Source: Corinectria fuckeliana
Lineage: Eukaryota > Ascomycota > Sordariomycetes > Hypocreales > Nectriaceae
Reading direction: 5' to 3'
NCBI GenBank assembly: GCA_019137255.1
Contig: WPDH01000260.1
Coordinates: forward strand, 62,001 to 126,000
Length of the DNA stretch: 64,000 bases
The notes under the pieces were generated by a model that was not told the DNA's origin, ran no database searches, and saw only the letters and a list, made by a program, of their open reading frames with translations. This document shows, piece after piece, positions 45,408 to 55,654 of the stretch (within the stretch, counting starts at the first letter, position 1; every line of letters begins with the position of its first letter). The position numbers and the translations under genes were made by a program.

Positions 45408-48400
45408 TTAGGCGAACTTGTGCTTGAGCTTGCTGATCATGGAGCTGAGTCGGTTCTTCTTCTTAGTCTTAGTAGAGCCATTAGCTTCAGTCTCACCAGA
45501 CTTGGAACCATTCTCAGCGGCCTTGGAGCCGTTCTCAGCGGCGCTGGTGCCATTCTCGATGCTCGTCACGGGAGCCTCAGTCTTGGTCTGTTCGGTCTGA
45601 GCCGTCGCCACAGGGGGCTCGGTCTTAACATCCTCGGCCTTGACCGCTGGAGTCTCAGTGGCCACCACAGGAGTCTCAGTAACTTCCTCCTTCTTGACCT
45701 CAGGCTCAGCGGGGACAGGCTTGACCTCCTTCAACAACTCAGTCTCAACCGCCTTCTTATCCTCAACTGCCTCGGTGTTGACAGCTGCCTCTGGGCTCTT
45801 GTCGGCCTCAATGATGGACTCCTTGACCTCGGCAGGGACTGAAGAGGACACCTGCTCGGTCTTCGTCTCGACTGGGGCGGGGACAACAGGGTCGAGCTGT
45901 ACGGGTGCGACCTCCACAGGGGCGATCTCAACGGGGGCAAGGTCCAGAGGGGCAATCAGCACATCCTTCGACTCAGCTGCGGCGGCAACAGGCTCAACCT
46001 CCTTCAGTAGCTCGGTCTCGACGACCTTCTTATCCTCGACAGCTTCAGTGTTGGCAGCCGCCTCGGGGCTCTTTCCAGCCTCGACGATGGACTCCGTGAC
46101 TCCAGCGGGGACCTCCGGGGACACGTCTGAGTGCTTGGTCTCGGTTACCAATCCCTCTTGGAGAGACACGGGAAGCTGCTCCTTCACGGAGTCGGGGAGG
46201 TTCTGGGCAGCAATCGTAGCCTGGTCCTTGGCAGCGATGGTAGCCTGCTCAACATAAGGAGCGGCCTGCTCTTGCAGGGTCTCCTTGGCAACGAGGGCGG
46301 CGGCGGCGACAGCTCCACCGGCAGCAATGACGGCACCACCGGCAGTAGCGGCAATGGCAGCGAGATCAAGGTCCGGCTCGCCCTGCTTCTTGGCGGTACC
46401 TTCGGAGGTAGGAGCAGCAACAGGGACTGTCTCCTTCAGCTCCTCCTCAACCGCGGCCTTCTCCTTGACCTCGTGGGTCTCAGCGCTGGCCTCGGGAGGG
46501 ACGTTTGCCTTTTCTTGACTCTCCTTGACAACTTCAGGGACTACAGGGGTCTTGGTCTCTAGAGGGACCTCACCAGCTAGGAGAGCGGTGGTCGAGGTGG
46601 GGGCAACAGAGGAGATGGTCGCATCGTTGATGCTGGTAATTGGGAGGCTCGACTCGGGAATGGTGTTGCTCGAAACCGGGGGGAGGTCGGTCGGGATACC
46701 GGGCAGAGCATCACTCTTCTCGTACGACTCCTTGTCGAGCTTGACGTACTGGTCAGTGCTCTGGGCAGTGATGCTTTCGGGAATCTTCTCGCCGGGCTGG
46801 AGAGTGATGGGGTTCACGCCGCCCTCAGAAGCGGGCAGAGGGTTGACGCCAAAAGTCTTGTCGAGTTCGGTGGCAGGGGTGACGGGGTAGAAACCAGGGA
46901 TCTCAGTGGGGGTGGGTTGGGCCTCGGCGGCCTTCTCGTCAAGGACATTCTCGGCGAAAGGCTTAGTCTCGGCAGGGGTATCGTCCACGTGCTTCTCGTC
47001 GATGACCTTGGTGTCCAAGTCGGCGGCCTTGGCCACAACGGGTTGCTCGCCAGCCATCGCAGCGGTAGAAGAAGAAGGGGTAGCGGAATTGATGACGGCA
47101 GCGGTAGGAGCTGCTCGGGTGATCTGGTCGGGGGTGAGGAAGTTGTTGACGTTGCCCTCGTGATCGGGCTCCTTAGGGGCAGATTCGTTGATAACCCAGT
47201 TGTTGTCGACGACGAACTGTGTAAAGAGGTGAGCAGCGGCTTCAAGAACAATTGTTCAGTTGTGCAGTTGTGCAGGTGCAGCAATTGGATCGAGAGGGGA
47301 GGGGGATGAATGGTCGATGATGGGGGAAAACAGGGGAACTGGAGGGGCGGGCGGCCGCGTGACTGTATAAAGTACGCAGGCACACTAGCGCCAGCGCTGC
47401 TCCTCGCCTCGCCAGGCGCCATCTAGAGGTAGGTAAGGTACACTTCACTTCAGCCTGGGCTGACCTGGAAATGGCTATCCACATGGACTGAGAGCGTCCA
47501 ACAGCTTCTCACCGCTTCGCCCACTAACGCCTTTCAGCGTTGGCTTGGGCGCGGCCCCTTTGCGTCATACCGACCTGGGGCCTCGGTGGGCGCATCGAGC
47601 GCACAAAAAAGAAGCGGCGGGTCATGACATGACGGACAGGGCAGAACTGGGCAAAGACAGGGTCTAGGTAGTGCGCAACCCCAGCAACAGCTCGAAATGA
47701 GGCAAGCGGGGCAAGTAGGGATGGTAAGAATGACGGGGATGGCTAAGATGATTGACAAGACACCGCCCATTGCGCTGCGCAAGAACCAACTTGGGCTTAA
47801 GAGGAGCCCTGCAGGATGCGCGATGAGGGATGCGCAACACGCAACGCACGTTGCAGAGCACGGTTGCCACAGCGGCGCCAGAATCGTCCATCAATCAACC
47901 GCCCGATACGGAGTACGATTGATGTGTGGTGCGTGTGATGCGTGTGATGACTGCGGCGCACAAGCGCCCAACGATGCATGTGTCGGATGTGCTTTTTTTT
48001 CCTCCGGGTTTTGGGGGGGAGTGATGCGGCAACAGGAGCACACCAGCAGCAGAGCTTGCTTGAACCGTGGAGCGTTGTAAAGGACCGACAGAGTGCAGGG
48101 AAGGGGCCTCAAATGGAAGTTGGGATATGGTGGAAAAGAATATTCGTTGATGATGATGGAAGAAAACCAGGTCCGAGGCAGACAAAGCTATCCCCTGACC
48201 TCTTTCAGCTCAACGCACCTTGTAGTAGATCTTTTGGGACGCGTCCTTCAGGTCGACCGTTTTCTGGAAGACATTGCCAACCTTTTCGAGCTTGACACTC
48301 TTGGTCCAGCTATCGAAGGTGCCAGTCACGTAGACTTCCTCGGCGGGATGCTCCCTGGATGAAGCTTGGAGTCAGCTTTTGGACATGTCTCAGATAGGGG

Positions 48401-48608
48401 CGGAATGCCGCAATCGTCGGGTATGACGCAGCGCGGCAGTGGTGGATGATGGGCAGCCGGAGCTTGAGCTTTTGAGACAGTTGCTCGCGTGGACGTCTGT
48501 CGGTGTGCTACGAGCGACCGGAAAGGCCCCGCCAGCGGTGTCGAGGTCGACGGCAGGTCGAAGGCGGAAGGGAATTGGAACATACCACTTGAAGGTGAAG
48601 CTGCCCAT
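45408..48608 (-). CDS. Crp1/Mdg1-type protein with N-terminal CBM48 (AMPK1-CBM) domain, three exons
   Basis: Exons 48608-48586, 48354-48219 and 47216-45408 give 655 residues. Residues 1-85 form a glycogen-binding-like immunoglobulin fold of the AMPK-beta/CBM48 family: MGSFTFKWEHPAEEVYVTGT, FDSWTKS, then IYYKFVVDNNW and NFLTP. Yeast relatives are Crp1, found as a cruciform-DNA-binding protein, and Mdg1, linked to pheromone signalling; the molecular role is uncertain. The rest is Ala/Glu/Val/Pro-rich and apparently disordered, with a tandem duplication (SPEAAxNTEAVEDKK then VETELLKEV, twice) at about 365-480 and a basic end (KKKNRLSSMISKLKHKFA). Intron 1 is 231 nt. Intron 2 is 1002 nt, very long for this fungus, but both flanks are fixed by the conserved IYYK/FVVDNNW junction. 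Confidence 0.88.
47217..48218 (-). other. Unusually long (1002-nt) intron of the CBM48 gene
   Basis: Donor GTGCGT and acceptor ACAG are fixed by the coding sequence on both sides. The interior is not AT-rich as in RIP-mutated insertions, shows repeated TGCGCAAC/CAACGCACG words near 47820-47870, and has a run of eight T (on +) near 47993-48000. No tRNA or snoRNA could be identified by eye. Confidence 0.7.
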
Positions 48609-49892
48609 GGTTGCGATTAGGTATTAAGCTCGGGAGTGCGGTGCTGGACAGAGCGATGAAGGAGCGAGAAGCCGAGGACCGTAGGGGCGACGAAGATGAT
48701 GAGGTTTTGTGTGGTTGAGCTGGTGGGATGGATGGTTGGGAGGAAATAGGAACGGGAGCGAGCGAGCTTGGTTTGGTCCGGGCCAGGCCTGGCGTCTGGT
48801 CGGTCAGGTCGGTCTGGCGCTGGCTGGGGGGGAACACCCGAAATTAAAGACGGCTCTGGTGGGAATCAGCGAGTTGGGTGACAAAAAAGAACCAGCGGCC
48901 AGCGCCACAACTACTGCTCACCGACAACAACCAGGTCGCAGCAATCGGCAGGGAGACAGATAAGGATAGGCAGCAAGCGAAGCGATGGAAGAAGCGAGAA
49001 AATAGTTAGGTACAGAGTGGCGAGAAGTCAAAAAGGATGGATAAAAGAGGGAGAGAGAGCCAGAGACTATATTAGTTGAGAGGATGACGGAAAGGTCAAG
49101 AGTGGGGGGGAGTCGGCTTGCTTCCCCAAGGTACAGACAGACCTACCTACTAGGTAGCTTACCTACCTACGGGACGGATTACGGATCACTACAGGACCTC
49201 TGAGGTAGGTGTGCTGCAGCAACGGAGCTGCTGATAAGCAAGGTACGAAGCAGGCTTGCTGCAGCGACGACCGAGACCTAGAGCAGCAACCGAGACAGCT
49301 GTCCGTGCCTAGAAGGCAAACATCCGGATTTATCTGCATTCGACGCACGACGAAGACGGCGATGGTGACGCACATCCCACCCTTCACTGGACGTACGGCG
49401 TCAACATGGCATCGGCTCCAGAGTCCACTCACCTAAGCTACCTATTCCGTCTTTATTCATCGTTCGCTCGCGTCCAAGCCTCCCCCATGTCATGCCATGC
49501 CATGCCATGCCGGATTGCGGCATCCACAAAGACCAGCCCGCAACCCAACCAGCACCAGAAAGAAACGGGAAATGGATAAATTGTTGATTTGACGCTAATT
49601 GGTCCCGTAGCCAAAGAACAACCAAGACAGCCGCCGACTGGGGCCACCCCTGGAGGGACAAGCAAGACAAGCAGGCAAAGCAAGCAAGCCTCTTTACTGC
49701 TGGCTGGACAAGTGGAACCCTTCCTTGATCGACCTGGGTCCAAGGCTCGTCTCTGACGACATGACATGGGCCATCCGATGGCGGTTGCGTCGCGTCGGTC
49801 GTGGCTTTTGGTCCGCATCCGGGGCGGCCGGCGGATCTGTGTTTGGTGATTTTGGTCGGTGGCTGGAGGGTTGAACTTTTTCTTCTTCAAGA
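48609..49892. other. Upstream region of the CBM48 gene
   Basis: Promoter and possible 5' UTR. It contains tandem TGCCATGCCA words at about 49493-49512 and TACCTACC motifs at 49141-49170. No gene seen. Confidence 0.45.
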
Positions 49893-50086
49893 GTCGTGCT
49901 ATTCGGGCTGTACATTAGCCTACGTGTTTATACTGGCTTTCACTCTTTACGCAGTATTTTCTCACGCATTCCCTCCTCGCTATTAATAATGACACAGACT
50001 GTTAAACCATTGCACCGCTAAGGAGTATAGTCTAGAGATATCATGGGTAGAGAAGACTGGGCTTACAGACCGAAAGCCTAATGAAC
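49893..50086 (+). repeat. Dispersed repeat copy C (MITE-like, inverted ends)
   Basis: Starts GTCGTGCTATTCGGGCTGTA, the near-exact reverse complement of the right ends of copies A and B. ACGTGTTTATACTGGCTTTC follows, matching copy A. The right end, near 50063-50086, is a decayed version of TTACAGCCCGAATAGC. With a length of about 195 bases, it is the shortest copy. Confidence 0.5.
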
Positions 50087-51871
50087 TGAACTGAAAGGCC
50101 ATGATGAGAAAACTCCCTCGAATGCAAGACACGAAAGAGCCTGCATTTAACCCCCCTGACTAGTTACTTCGTACCTACTGGCCAAGCCTGCTCGGTACAG
50201 GCAGCTAAAGAGGTAGCAGGGCAGCTAGGCGCCTAGCTCCGTAGGGAGCATCCTGAGCTAACAATTTAGCTGATGAAATACTCGTACGGCCGGCCGTGTT
50301 TGTTTGTCCGATGGCGCCGATCGTGATGGTACCTTTTGATCGTGGCTGATTCAATTGATGGCTGGGTGCTGGATACGGCTTGGCTCAATTGCCAAGTCTC
50401 ACTCACCCAGCCTCGTATTGGACTCCGTATCCGTTAGTCAGGTCACAACGAGAGAGACTTCATCCAGCCAAGGTCTGAATTCGTCACTAACAACATATGC
50501 ACGTGCACAAGCTCGACATCTCGCCGCTTGACAGCTGCTACTATTATTATGACTAAGTAGCTATTCTTTATGTTCATCCATCAGCGTAGACACCGTCATT
50601 TCATCATCAAACCACTACTCGATTTTTCCATGCATACTCTTTCACCCACGAGCAACGCTCATCAACGTTAAGCCACCACTCGACTTCCCCCTGCATACCA
50701 TTTTCTACCGCGATTTTCATTAATATCGAAAGTATCAGACCCGGAAAGCGTTGTACAATGATTTCCTCATGTAAATCCTTCTTATAATATAATGCCGTGG
50801 GGGTTGTGACAATTTCTGAAGCGGAATAGTTGTGGCACATACCGAGAGCCGCAAGGCCTCCAGCTGATATTCGATCAAGATGCCGTCGCATGGGCTTGAT
50901 GTACTGGCTTTAGGAGCCTGGCGACGAAATTGAGAATTCCTTGACGTTATCCAGTGACACGACTGAAAGATAGCCAGGAGAGCCTATTCGAGGAGCGCTG
51001 CGGCGACGATTCGGGCCACCGACATCAACATTGAGGCTGATTCATGGTGTCCATGGCACCTCAAGGCTCTGGGTCGACGCCCAAACAGCGGGTCCGGGAA
51101 CAGCAAGTAGCCAAAAGCCGGACCACCGGGGAGTTGGGTTTGGCTGAAATATTCGTCTGGGATGTATGCACCTAGAGTTCGAAACCTCCCGAAACTGGTG
51201 ACAACCTGATAAGTTTCGGTACTTGTAGCAACTAGAGCACTGAGGAATTCCTCGCGGTAAGGGCCGCATCACGACTGGACAGTTCTTGTCAGCCATAGCC
51301 TCGTGATATTCTCTCCCCGTGCAAGTCAGAAGAAGAGGCGAACACAATCAAGACGTTCCGTCGCATGAACCATGTTCTGTGGAGGAGCCACGGCTTCATT
51401 AAAGCGATCACGGTGAGCATTAGATCCAGTGTAGACTACCGTCATAACAAAACGCCGTCAGGCCGGTGATCCCTTCCAGGTTGATACAGTGTATGCGAGC
51501 TGGTATTCGCTCTCGACCATTCCAGTAGACTGGGGAGCGAAGCGAATTTAGAGCAGGAAAGTTCGCGGAGACTTGACACGTAGCAATTAGCCATGTGGTT
51601 ATTAGTTAGTTTAGGTCCGAGGAAGGGACTGAACAAGTATTATTTGGTTTTATAAGCCTTCCCTGAACAAGTATATTTACCTTAAATGGGGTTGCTTATT
51701 GGGAAACGCATATTGTGTTTTATGGTACTGGGTATAGTACCTTATTGGGGGTTTTTATCGTGTATTATTTACTGTATTTCTTTCTTTATCTAAGGAGATA
51801 TCAAAACTAAATTATAAATACCTTAAATTCCACTTGCAAGCTCGTAGATCATCGGTTTTCTCTAATACGTA
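50087..51871. other. Intergenic region, possible gene debris
   Basis: A minus-strand frame at 50607-50891 and others nearby lack domains. Two related words, CCACTACTCGATTTTTCCATG and CCACCACTCGACTTCCCCCTG without their last bases, lie about 60 bases apart (near 50611 and 50670). They differ mainly by transitions. The segment at 51650-51840 is AT-rich. Confidence 0.35.
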
Positions 51872-52450
51872 CTAAGCATCTCTGACGTATCTGGTGGGCG
51901 CTGAGTTGTTATCGTTAGCAATGTATTCTAGCTTTCTGATGCCCAGACTGTCTAGATAGAGTATAATGCGATCCTCCGTTCTGTCTCCCACTACGAAGCC
52001 TCTGCCTCGTTCCCAACACTGGATAGAAGTGAGCGGCAGCTCTCGTCCAATGCTGTCCCCACCTACCAAAGAACGACAGAGGCGAATCCGATACGATGCT
52101 GAGAGCAGTCTCACGAATGGAGAATCCCGACAGTAGTTGACGATTGTGTCGTCTAGCTCGCGAGGTATACTGCGTAAGGCACTGGACAGGCTGTCCGCCC
52201 CTGCAGCCGAAACGTTCAAAAGAGCGGTAGATATTTCTGGCCAGGCTGGACAGCACGCTTTATGGAACGACCGGATACATACACCAATCGACCAAATATT
52301 TTTAAGTGTCAATAGTAGGTCATGCTGACTGACCATGTGGTAATAGTCCACATGGTAAAAAAATGTGTCTCGGCGACACTCGTAGCACACGCGACAGGAT
52401 GGGCGCCGGCAAAGTTGCCAGAACGAAGAGCGGCCCCTTTCGTAGTAGTC
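51872..52450 (-). pseudogene. Fragment of an F-box-like fungal protein family (tentative)
   Basis: An open minus-strand frame of about 190 residues without its own start. An in-frame TAA stands directly before it at 52451-52453, with TATAAG that could be a splice acceptor. It contains CRVCYECRRDTFFYHVDYY, RSIPRELDDTIVNYC and RLLSASYRIRLCRS, then CWERGRG and YLDSLGIRKLEYI. The pattern of an LP-EL helix, a WERG motif and a GI-K-E strand recalls a large uncharacterised Pezizomycotina family with an F-box-like start. That is a memory-based resemblance. It stops at a point where relatives appear to continue, so it is probably truncated, beside transposon-rich DNA. An intact gene with upstream exons near 52560-52680 is the alternative. 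Confidence 0.4.
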
Positions 52451-52453
52451 TTA

Positions 52454-52917
52454 TACCGTAAAATTCGCCCTCTATGTGAAGGAGTCACAAAACTGAGCGT
52501 AAAGGCTAAAAACGTTGGCGATTCCAAGTCGCCACTGACTGCAAGAAGTGTTAGATGGACGCAGTAAGAAATCCGGGTGTACGTACCTGCGGCAACCACG
52601 CTTCTCAACAGTATCAGAAACCGGCAAGTAACACAACTCGGTCCAAACAAAGGGATAAGGCACAAGGCGCTAGACGGTTCATTCTCGTCGACGCTCGGCG
52701 GTTAGGTTAGCTGCTCCATGGCGAAGGCGTGGCATGGTAAGTCGAGCGGTTGGCTTTTATCTCGCCGCACGGCGAGACAGCAGGAATAAAGACACTGCGA
52801 CACACTAAATACTGAATGGGAGGTGGAATTGCGGTAGGCTGCTTGCATTATTCGGAGGTGAGCGATGATGTGTCGCAAAAGACGAACGTCCCTTACGGGA
52901 CCCCATAACCCCCCTTA
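52454..52917. other. Spacer before the transposon
   Basis: May include upstream exon material of the truncated F-box-like gene. A GTACGTAC...TTGCAG interval at about 52555-52590 (minus strand) looks like a short intron. Otherwise nothing was recognised. Confidence 0.3.
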
Positions 52918-52919
52918 TA

Positions 52920-52961
52920 GGGTGGGGACCCGGCATCCCGCGCGCACCTGTATCCCGCGTA
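52920..52961 (+). repeat. Left terminal inverted repeat of the DNA transposon
   Basis: 42 bp, beginning GGGTGGGGACCC and ending TCCCGCGTA. It is GC-rich, in sharp contrast to the A+T-rich interior that follows. Confidence 0.9.
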
Positions 52962-54597
52962 CTAAATCGCGATATGTAAATATAATACCCTTTATAATAC
53001 TTAATTATAATATTATTAATTAAAACCTAATTTTAACTAGACTTTAACTATAGCTTCTTATATACCTAGTTATAATAAGATTATAACTAAAATTCTTATT
53101 AAGATTATAAATAGTAAGAAAATTTATACTCTTAGTATATAGTATTATATTCTTAAGTTTATATTTTAAGGTTAAAAAAATAATATTAAAAATAAAAAGT
53201 AAAAGTATAAAAAAACTTAAAAACTATTACTAATTTAAAAGAAGCTATTAGTTAATTAAATTATAAAAAAAGAAATTACTAAATAAGCTCTTTTAAAATA
53301 TAATTTATATACTATTATATAAGAAATTAGTAACTTTAAATATATTAATAATCTTATTAGGTATTACTAGGTCTTATACTTCTTTTAATATAATATAAAA
53401 GTTAAATTAAAAACTTTTATATCTTTTAAAGCTACTTATTTAAAAAATATTACTCTTAAAGTAATCTAATTATAATATATTATACTAGTATAATAAATAT
53501 ATAAGAAGTCTATTAAGCCTAGCTATATTTATAATTTAGATAAATATAATCTTACTAAGAGTATAATAAAAGCTAGAAAGGTTATTAGCTTAAATCTTAC
53601 TTACTAAGTAGTTATTATAAAAAGTAATTATTATATTTAGGTTTTAGTTTTAAAAGTAGAAAATATTATAAGATAATATCTTACTTTTTATATAATCTTT
53701 TTAAAAATTAACTTTTAAGAGTAATAGTTTAATACTAATTTTCTCTCTTAGAAATATAATTATATAAAGTTAAGCTTTATAACTATCTTAGTATATAAAA
53801 AGTAGTTAAAAAAGGTTTTTATTAAGAAAATAAAACTAAAAAACCTAACTTAATAGTAAATCTTAATTCTTAATAGTTTTACTAGTTATATCTTTATTTA
53901 ATTTTAATTTTAAGTATTATTTTATTAAATTTAAGTTATTTATTTACCTTCTTATAGCTTATATATTATATAATTACTTAATATAAGTATATTTAGCTTA
54001 ATTAAGTATACTTTTAAATATTATATATACTAGTATTCCTCTTTTATATTAATAGCTCTTATTTTAAAATAATACTTTTTAAAGTATTATAAAATAACTT
54101 TAAAAAAAATTATAACTAAAAGAAATCTTTAAAATAGTTTTTTTAAAGTAGAAATATAACTAGTTAATATAAAAAAACTATTAATATATATTATAATTAC
54201 TAACTAAGTATTATAAGTAAAAATAATATTTTATATCTTAAAGTATTAAAAGATTATATAAGATAGTATTTCTTATATACTAAGAAATAAAAATAAGCTT
54301 ATAAGCTAGCTTAATTTACTATAAAGTAATCTTAATAATTTTAATTATATTATCTAAAAGATAAAAAGAAAAGCTAGTAATATACTTAATTATTAGACTA
54401 TAAAAATTATTAAATTAAGATATAAAGTTATATATTTAAAAAACTAAATAAGATTATAAAAAGTTATAAGAAAGAAAGTAATTAAATTTAACCTAATTAC
54501 TACTTTTTTAATATATATAAAGATTATAAAAGCTAAGAGTAAGACTATAAAAAAAAAAAGAAAAAAAATATATTTTATTTATCCTAATAAAAGAAAT

Positions 54598-54743
54598 TAT
54601 AAGAGTACAGCTCACTAAGAGCTCTCTTATAATCTGTTATATAGCATAATTAAGTAACACAGCTTACTTAAATTATTTAATCTTTTTAGCCTTACAGCTA
54701 GGACTTTCTATTAAAGGTTAGGCATATCACCCTAACTCTTATA
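54598..54743 (+). repeat. Left LTR of the miniature element (RIP-mutated copy)
   Basis: 146 bp. It differs from the right LTR at about 20 sites, every one a C-to-T or G-to-A change in this copy, the directional signature of RIP. Confidence 0.9.
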
Positions 54744-55103
54744 ATTATTCGAGTACGCGTTAGGTTTAGTGCTGTGCGGAAGGTTATACGTTTAAGTCCT
54801 AGTGCGGGCCTGACCACAGAAAAAAGATCCTTGTGACCGCGATAGGCGCTAGGCTCACAAGGATGAGCGTGTGCAGTTGTCTGCTACGACTAAAGCCTTA
54901 GGGGTTAACAGCAGTGGTTATCTTAGGCCTGGGAGCCGGGCCACCCTCTAACACACACGTATGTACGGGTGCGACAGGGTCGCTATGTTCCTGACCTTAT
55001 AGGGGCTGACCCTCTATAATGGTGCAGAAGAGGCTGCCTGCGCCTAGAGCAGAAGAGGCTGCGCTACGCCTACTGATAAGCTAGCAGCCCGAGACATGCT
55101 GTT

Positions 55104-55115
55104 AAGAGGGGGGGA
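55104..55115 (+). promoter_or_regulatory. Polypurine tract of the miniature LTR element
   Basis: AAGAGGGGGGGA lies four bases before the right LTR, the normal position for plus-strand DNA priming. Confidence 0.7.
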
Positions 55116-55119
55116 TAAT

Positions 55120-55265
55120 TGTAAGGGTACAGCTCGCTGAGAGCTCCCTTATAATCTGTTGTGCGGCACGATTAAGTGACGCAGCTTACTCGAATTGTTT
55201 GATCTTTTTGGCCTTACAGCTAGGACTTTCTATTGAAGGTTAGGCATGCCGCCCTAACTCTTATA
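55120..55265 (+). repeat. Right LTR of the miniature element (less mutated copy)
   Basis: 146 bp with an intact TG start. It retains most CpG and GC-rich positions lost in the left copy. Confidence 0.9.
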
Positions 55266-55394
55266 GAAATCTTTAAAAAAGTAAATAGTTTAACTATAAA
55301 TAGTATAATAAATATATTCTAGTCTTAGCTAGTTATTTTCTATTATATTTGTTAAGAAATATAGCCTTAAAGTCTAATTAAAAACACAGTCTGC

Positions 55395-55436
55395 TACGCG
55401 AGATACAAGTACGCGCGGGATGCCGGGTCCCCACCC
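55395..55436 (-). repeat. Right terminal inverted repeat of the DNA transposon
   Basis: Reverse complement of the left repeat, with three transition differences; followed by the TA duplication. Confidence 0.9.
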
Positions 55437-55654
55437 TATCTTGGTGTCTAAAAACGGAGGCAACTGAGAAAGCTCTCAACGTCCACGTTACTGGATCGAT
55501 CCTATACTACTTGTTACATGGCTTACTGTTCAGTCACTTTGTATTCTGACTGGTGCTTTTGTGATTTGCGTCGTTTGGGAAATCTTCAGTCCCGTCTCTG
55601 TCTGGACACTCAGCGGCGCTTTCACTCGGAATCATAAGTCGCCCGCCCCCTAGT

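Larger units (their letters stand above)
54598..55265 (+). mobile_element. Nested miniature LTR element (TRIM-like), 668 bp
   Basis: Two 146-bp direct repeats (54598-54743 and 55120-55265) flank a 376-bp interior without coding capacity. A perfect 5-bp target duplication GAAAT brackets the element at 54593-54597 and 55266-55270. The right LTR starts TGTAAGGGT and both end ACTCTTATA, which is the complement ACCCTTACA after two C-to-T changes, so the original repeat had TG...CA ends. A polypurine tract (AAGAGGGGGGGA, 55104-55115) ends just before the right LTR. ATTCGAGTA just after the left LTR is complementary to TACTCGAAT inside the right LTR, which could suit self-priming. The interior repeats GCAGAAGAGGCTGC. 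It is non-autonomous; a partner would have to supply gag and pol. Confidence 0.85.
52918..55438. mobile_element. RIP-degraded TA-target DNA transposon (Tc1/mariner-pogo type), with nested LTR element
   Basis: Inverted terminal repeats of 42 bp lie at 52920-52961 and 55395-55436, starting GGGTGGGGACCCGGCATCCC. They differ at only three positions, all C/T or G/A transitions. TA dinucleotides flank both ends (52918-52919 and 55437-55438), as in Tc1/mariner elements. The interior is almost pure A+T with abundant TA steps, the expected product of heavy RIP. Subtracting the nested element (668 bp plus 5-bp duplication) leaves 1844 bp, the size of Fot1/Pot2/Flipper-type fungal pogo elements. No transposase frame survives. 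The superfamily call rests on size, TA duplication and repeat length. Confidence 0.85.

Noticed and set aside
45640..46257. Plus-strand Thr/Ser-rich 205-residue frame resembling a cell-wall mucin
   Set aside because: It is the antisense of the Ala/Glu-rich Crp1-like tail; the minus-strand frame has the conserved domain and splice sites.
52970..54590. Search for readable transposase in the A+T-rich transposon body
   Set aside because: Stops in all frames every few codons; RIP has erased coding signals, so no CDS or pseudogene coordinates can be defended.
54771..54810. tRNA-like segment with a GTTTAAGTCC box inside the miniature LTR element
   Set aside because: The box is a weak match to a Pol III B box and no cloverleaf or A box could be drawn around it.
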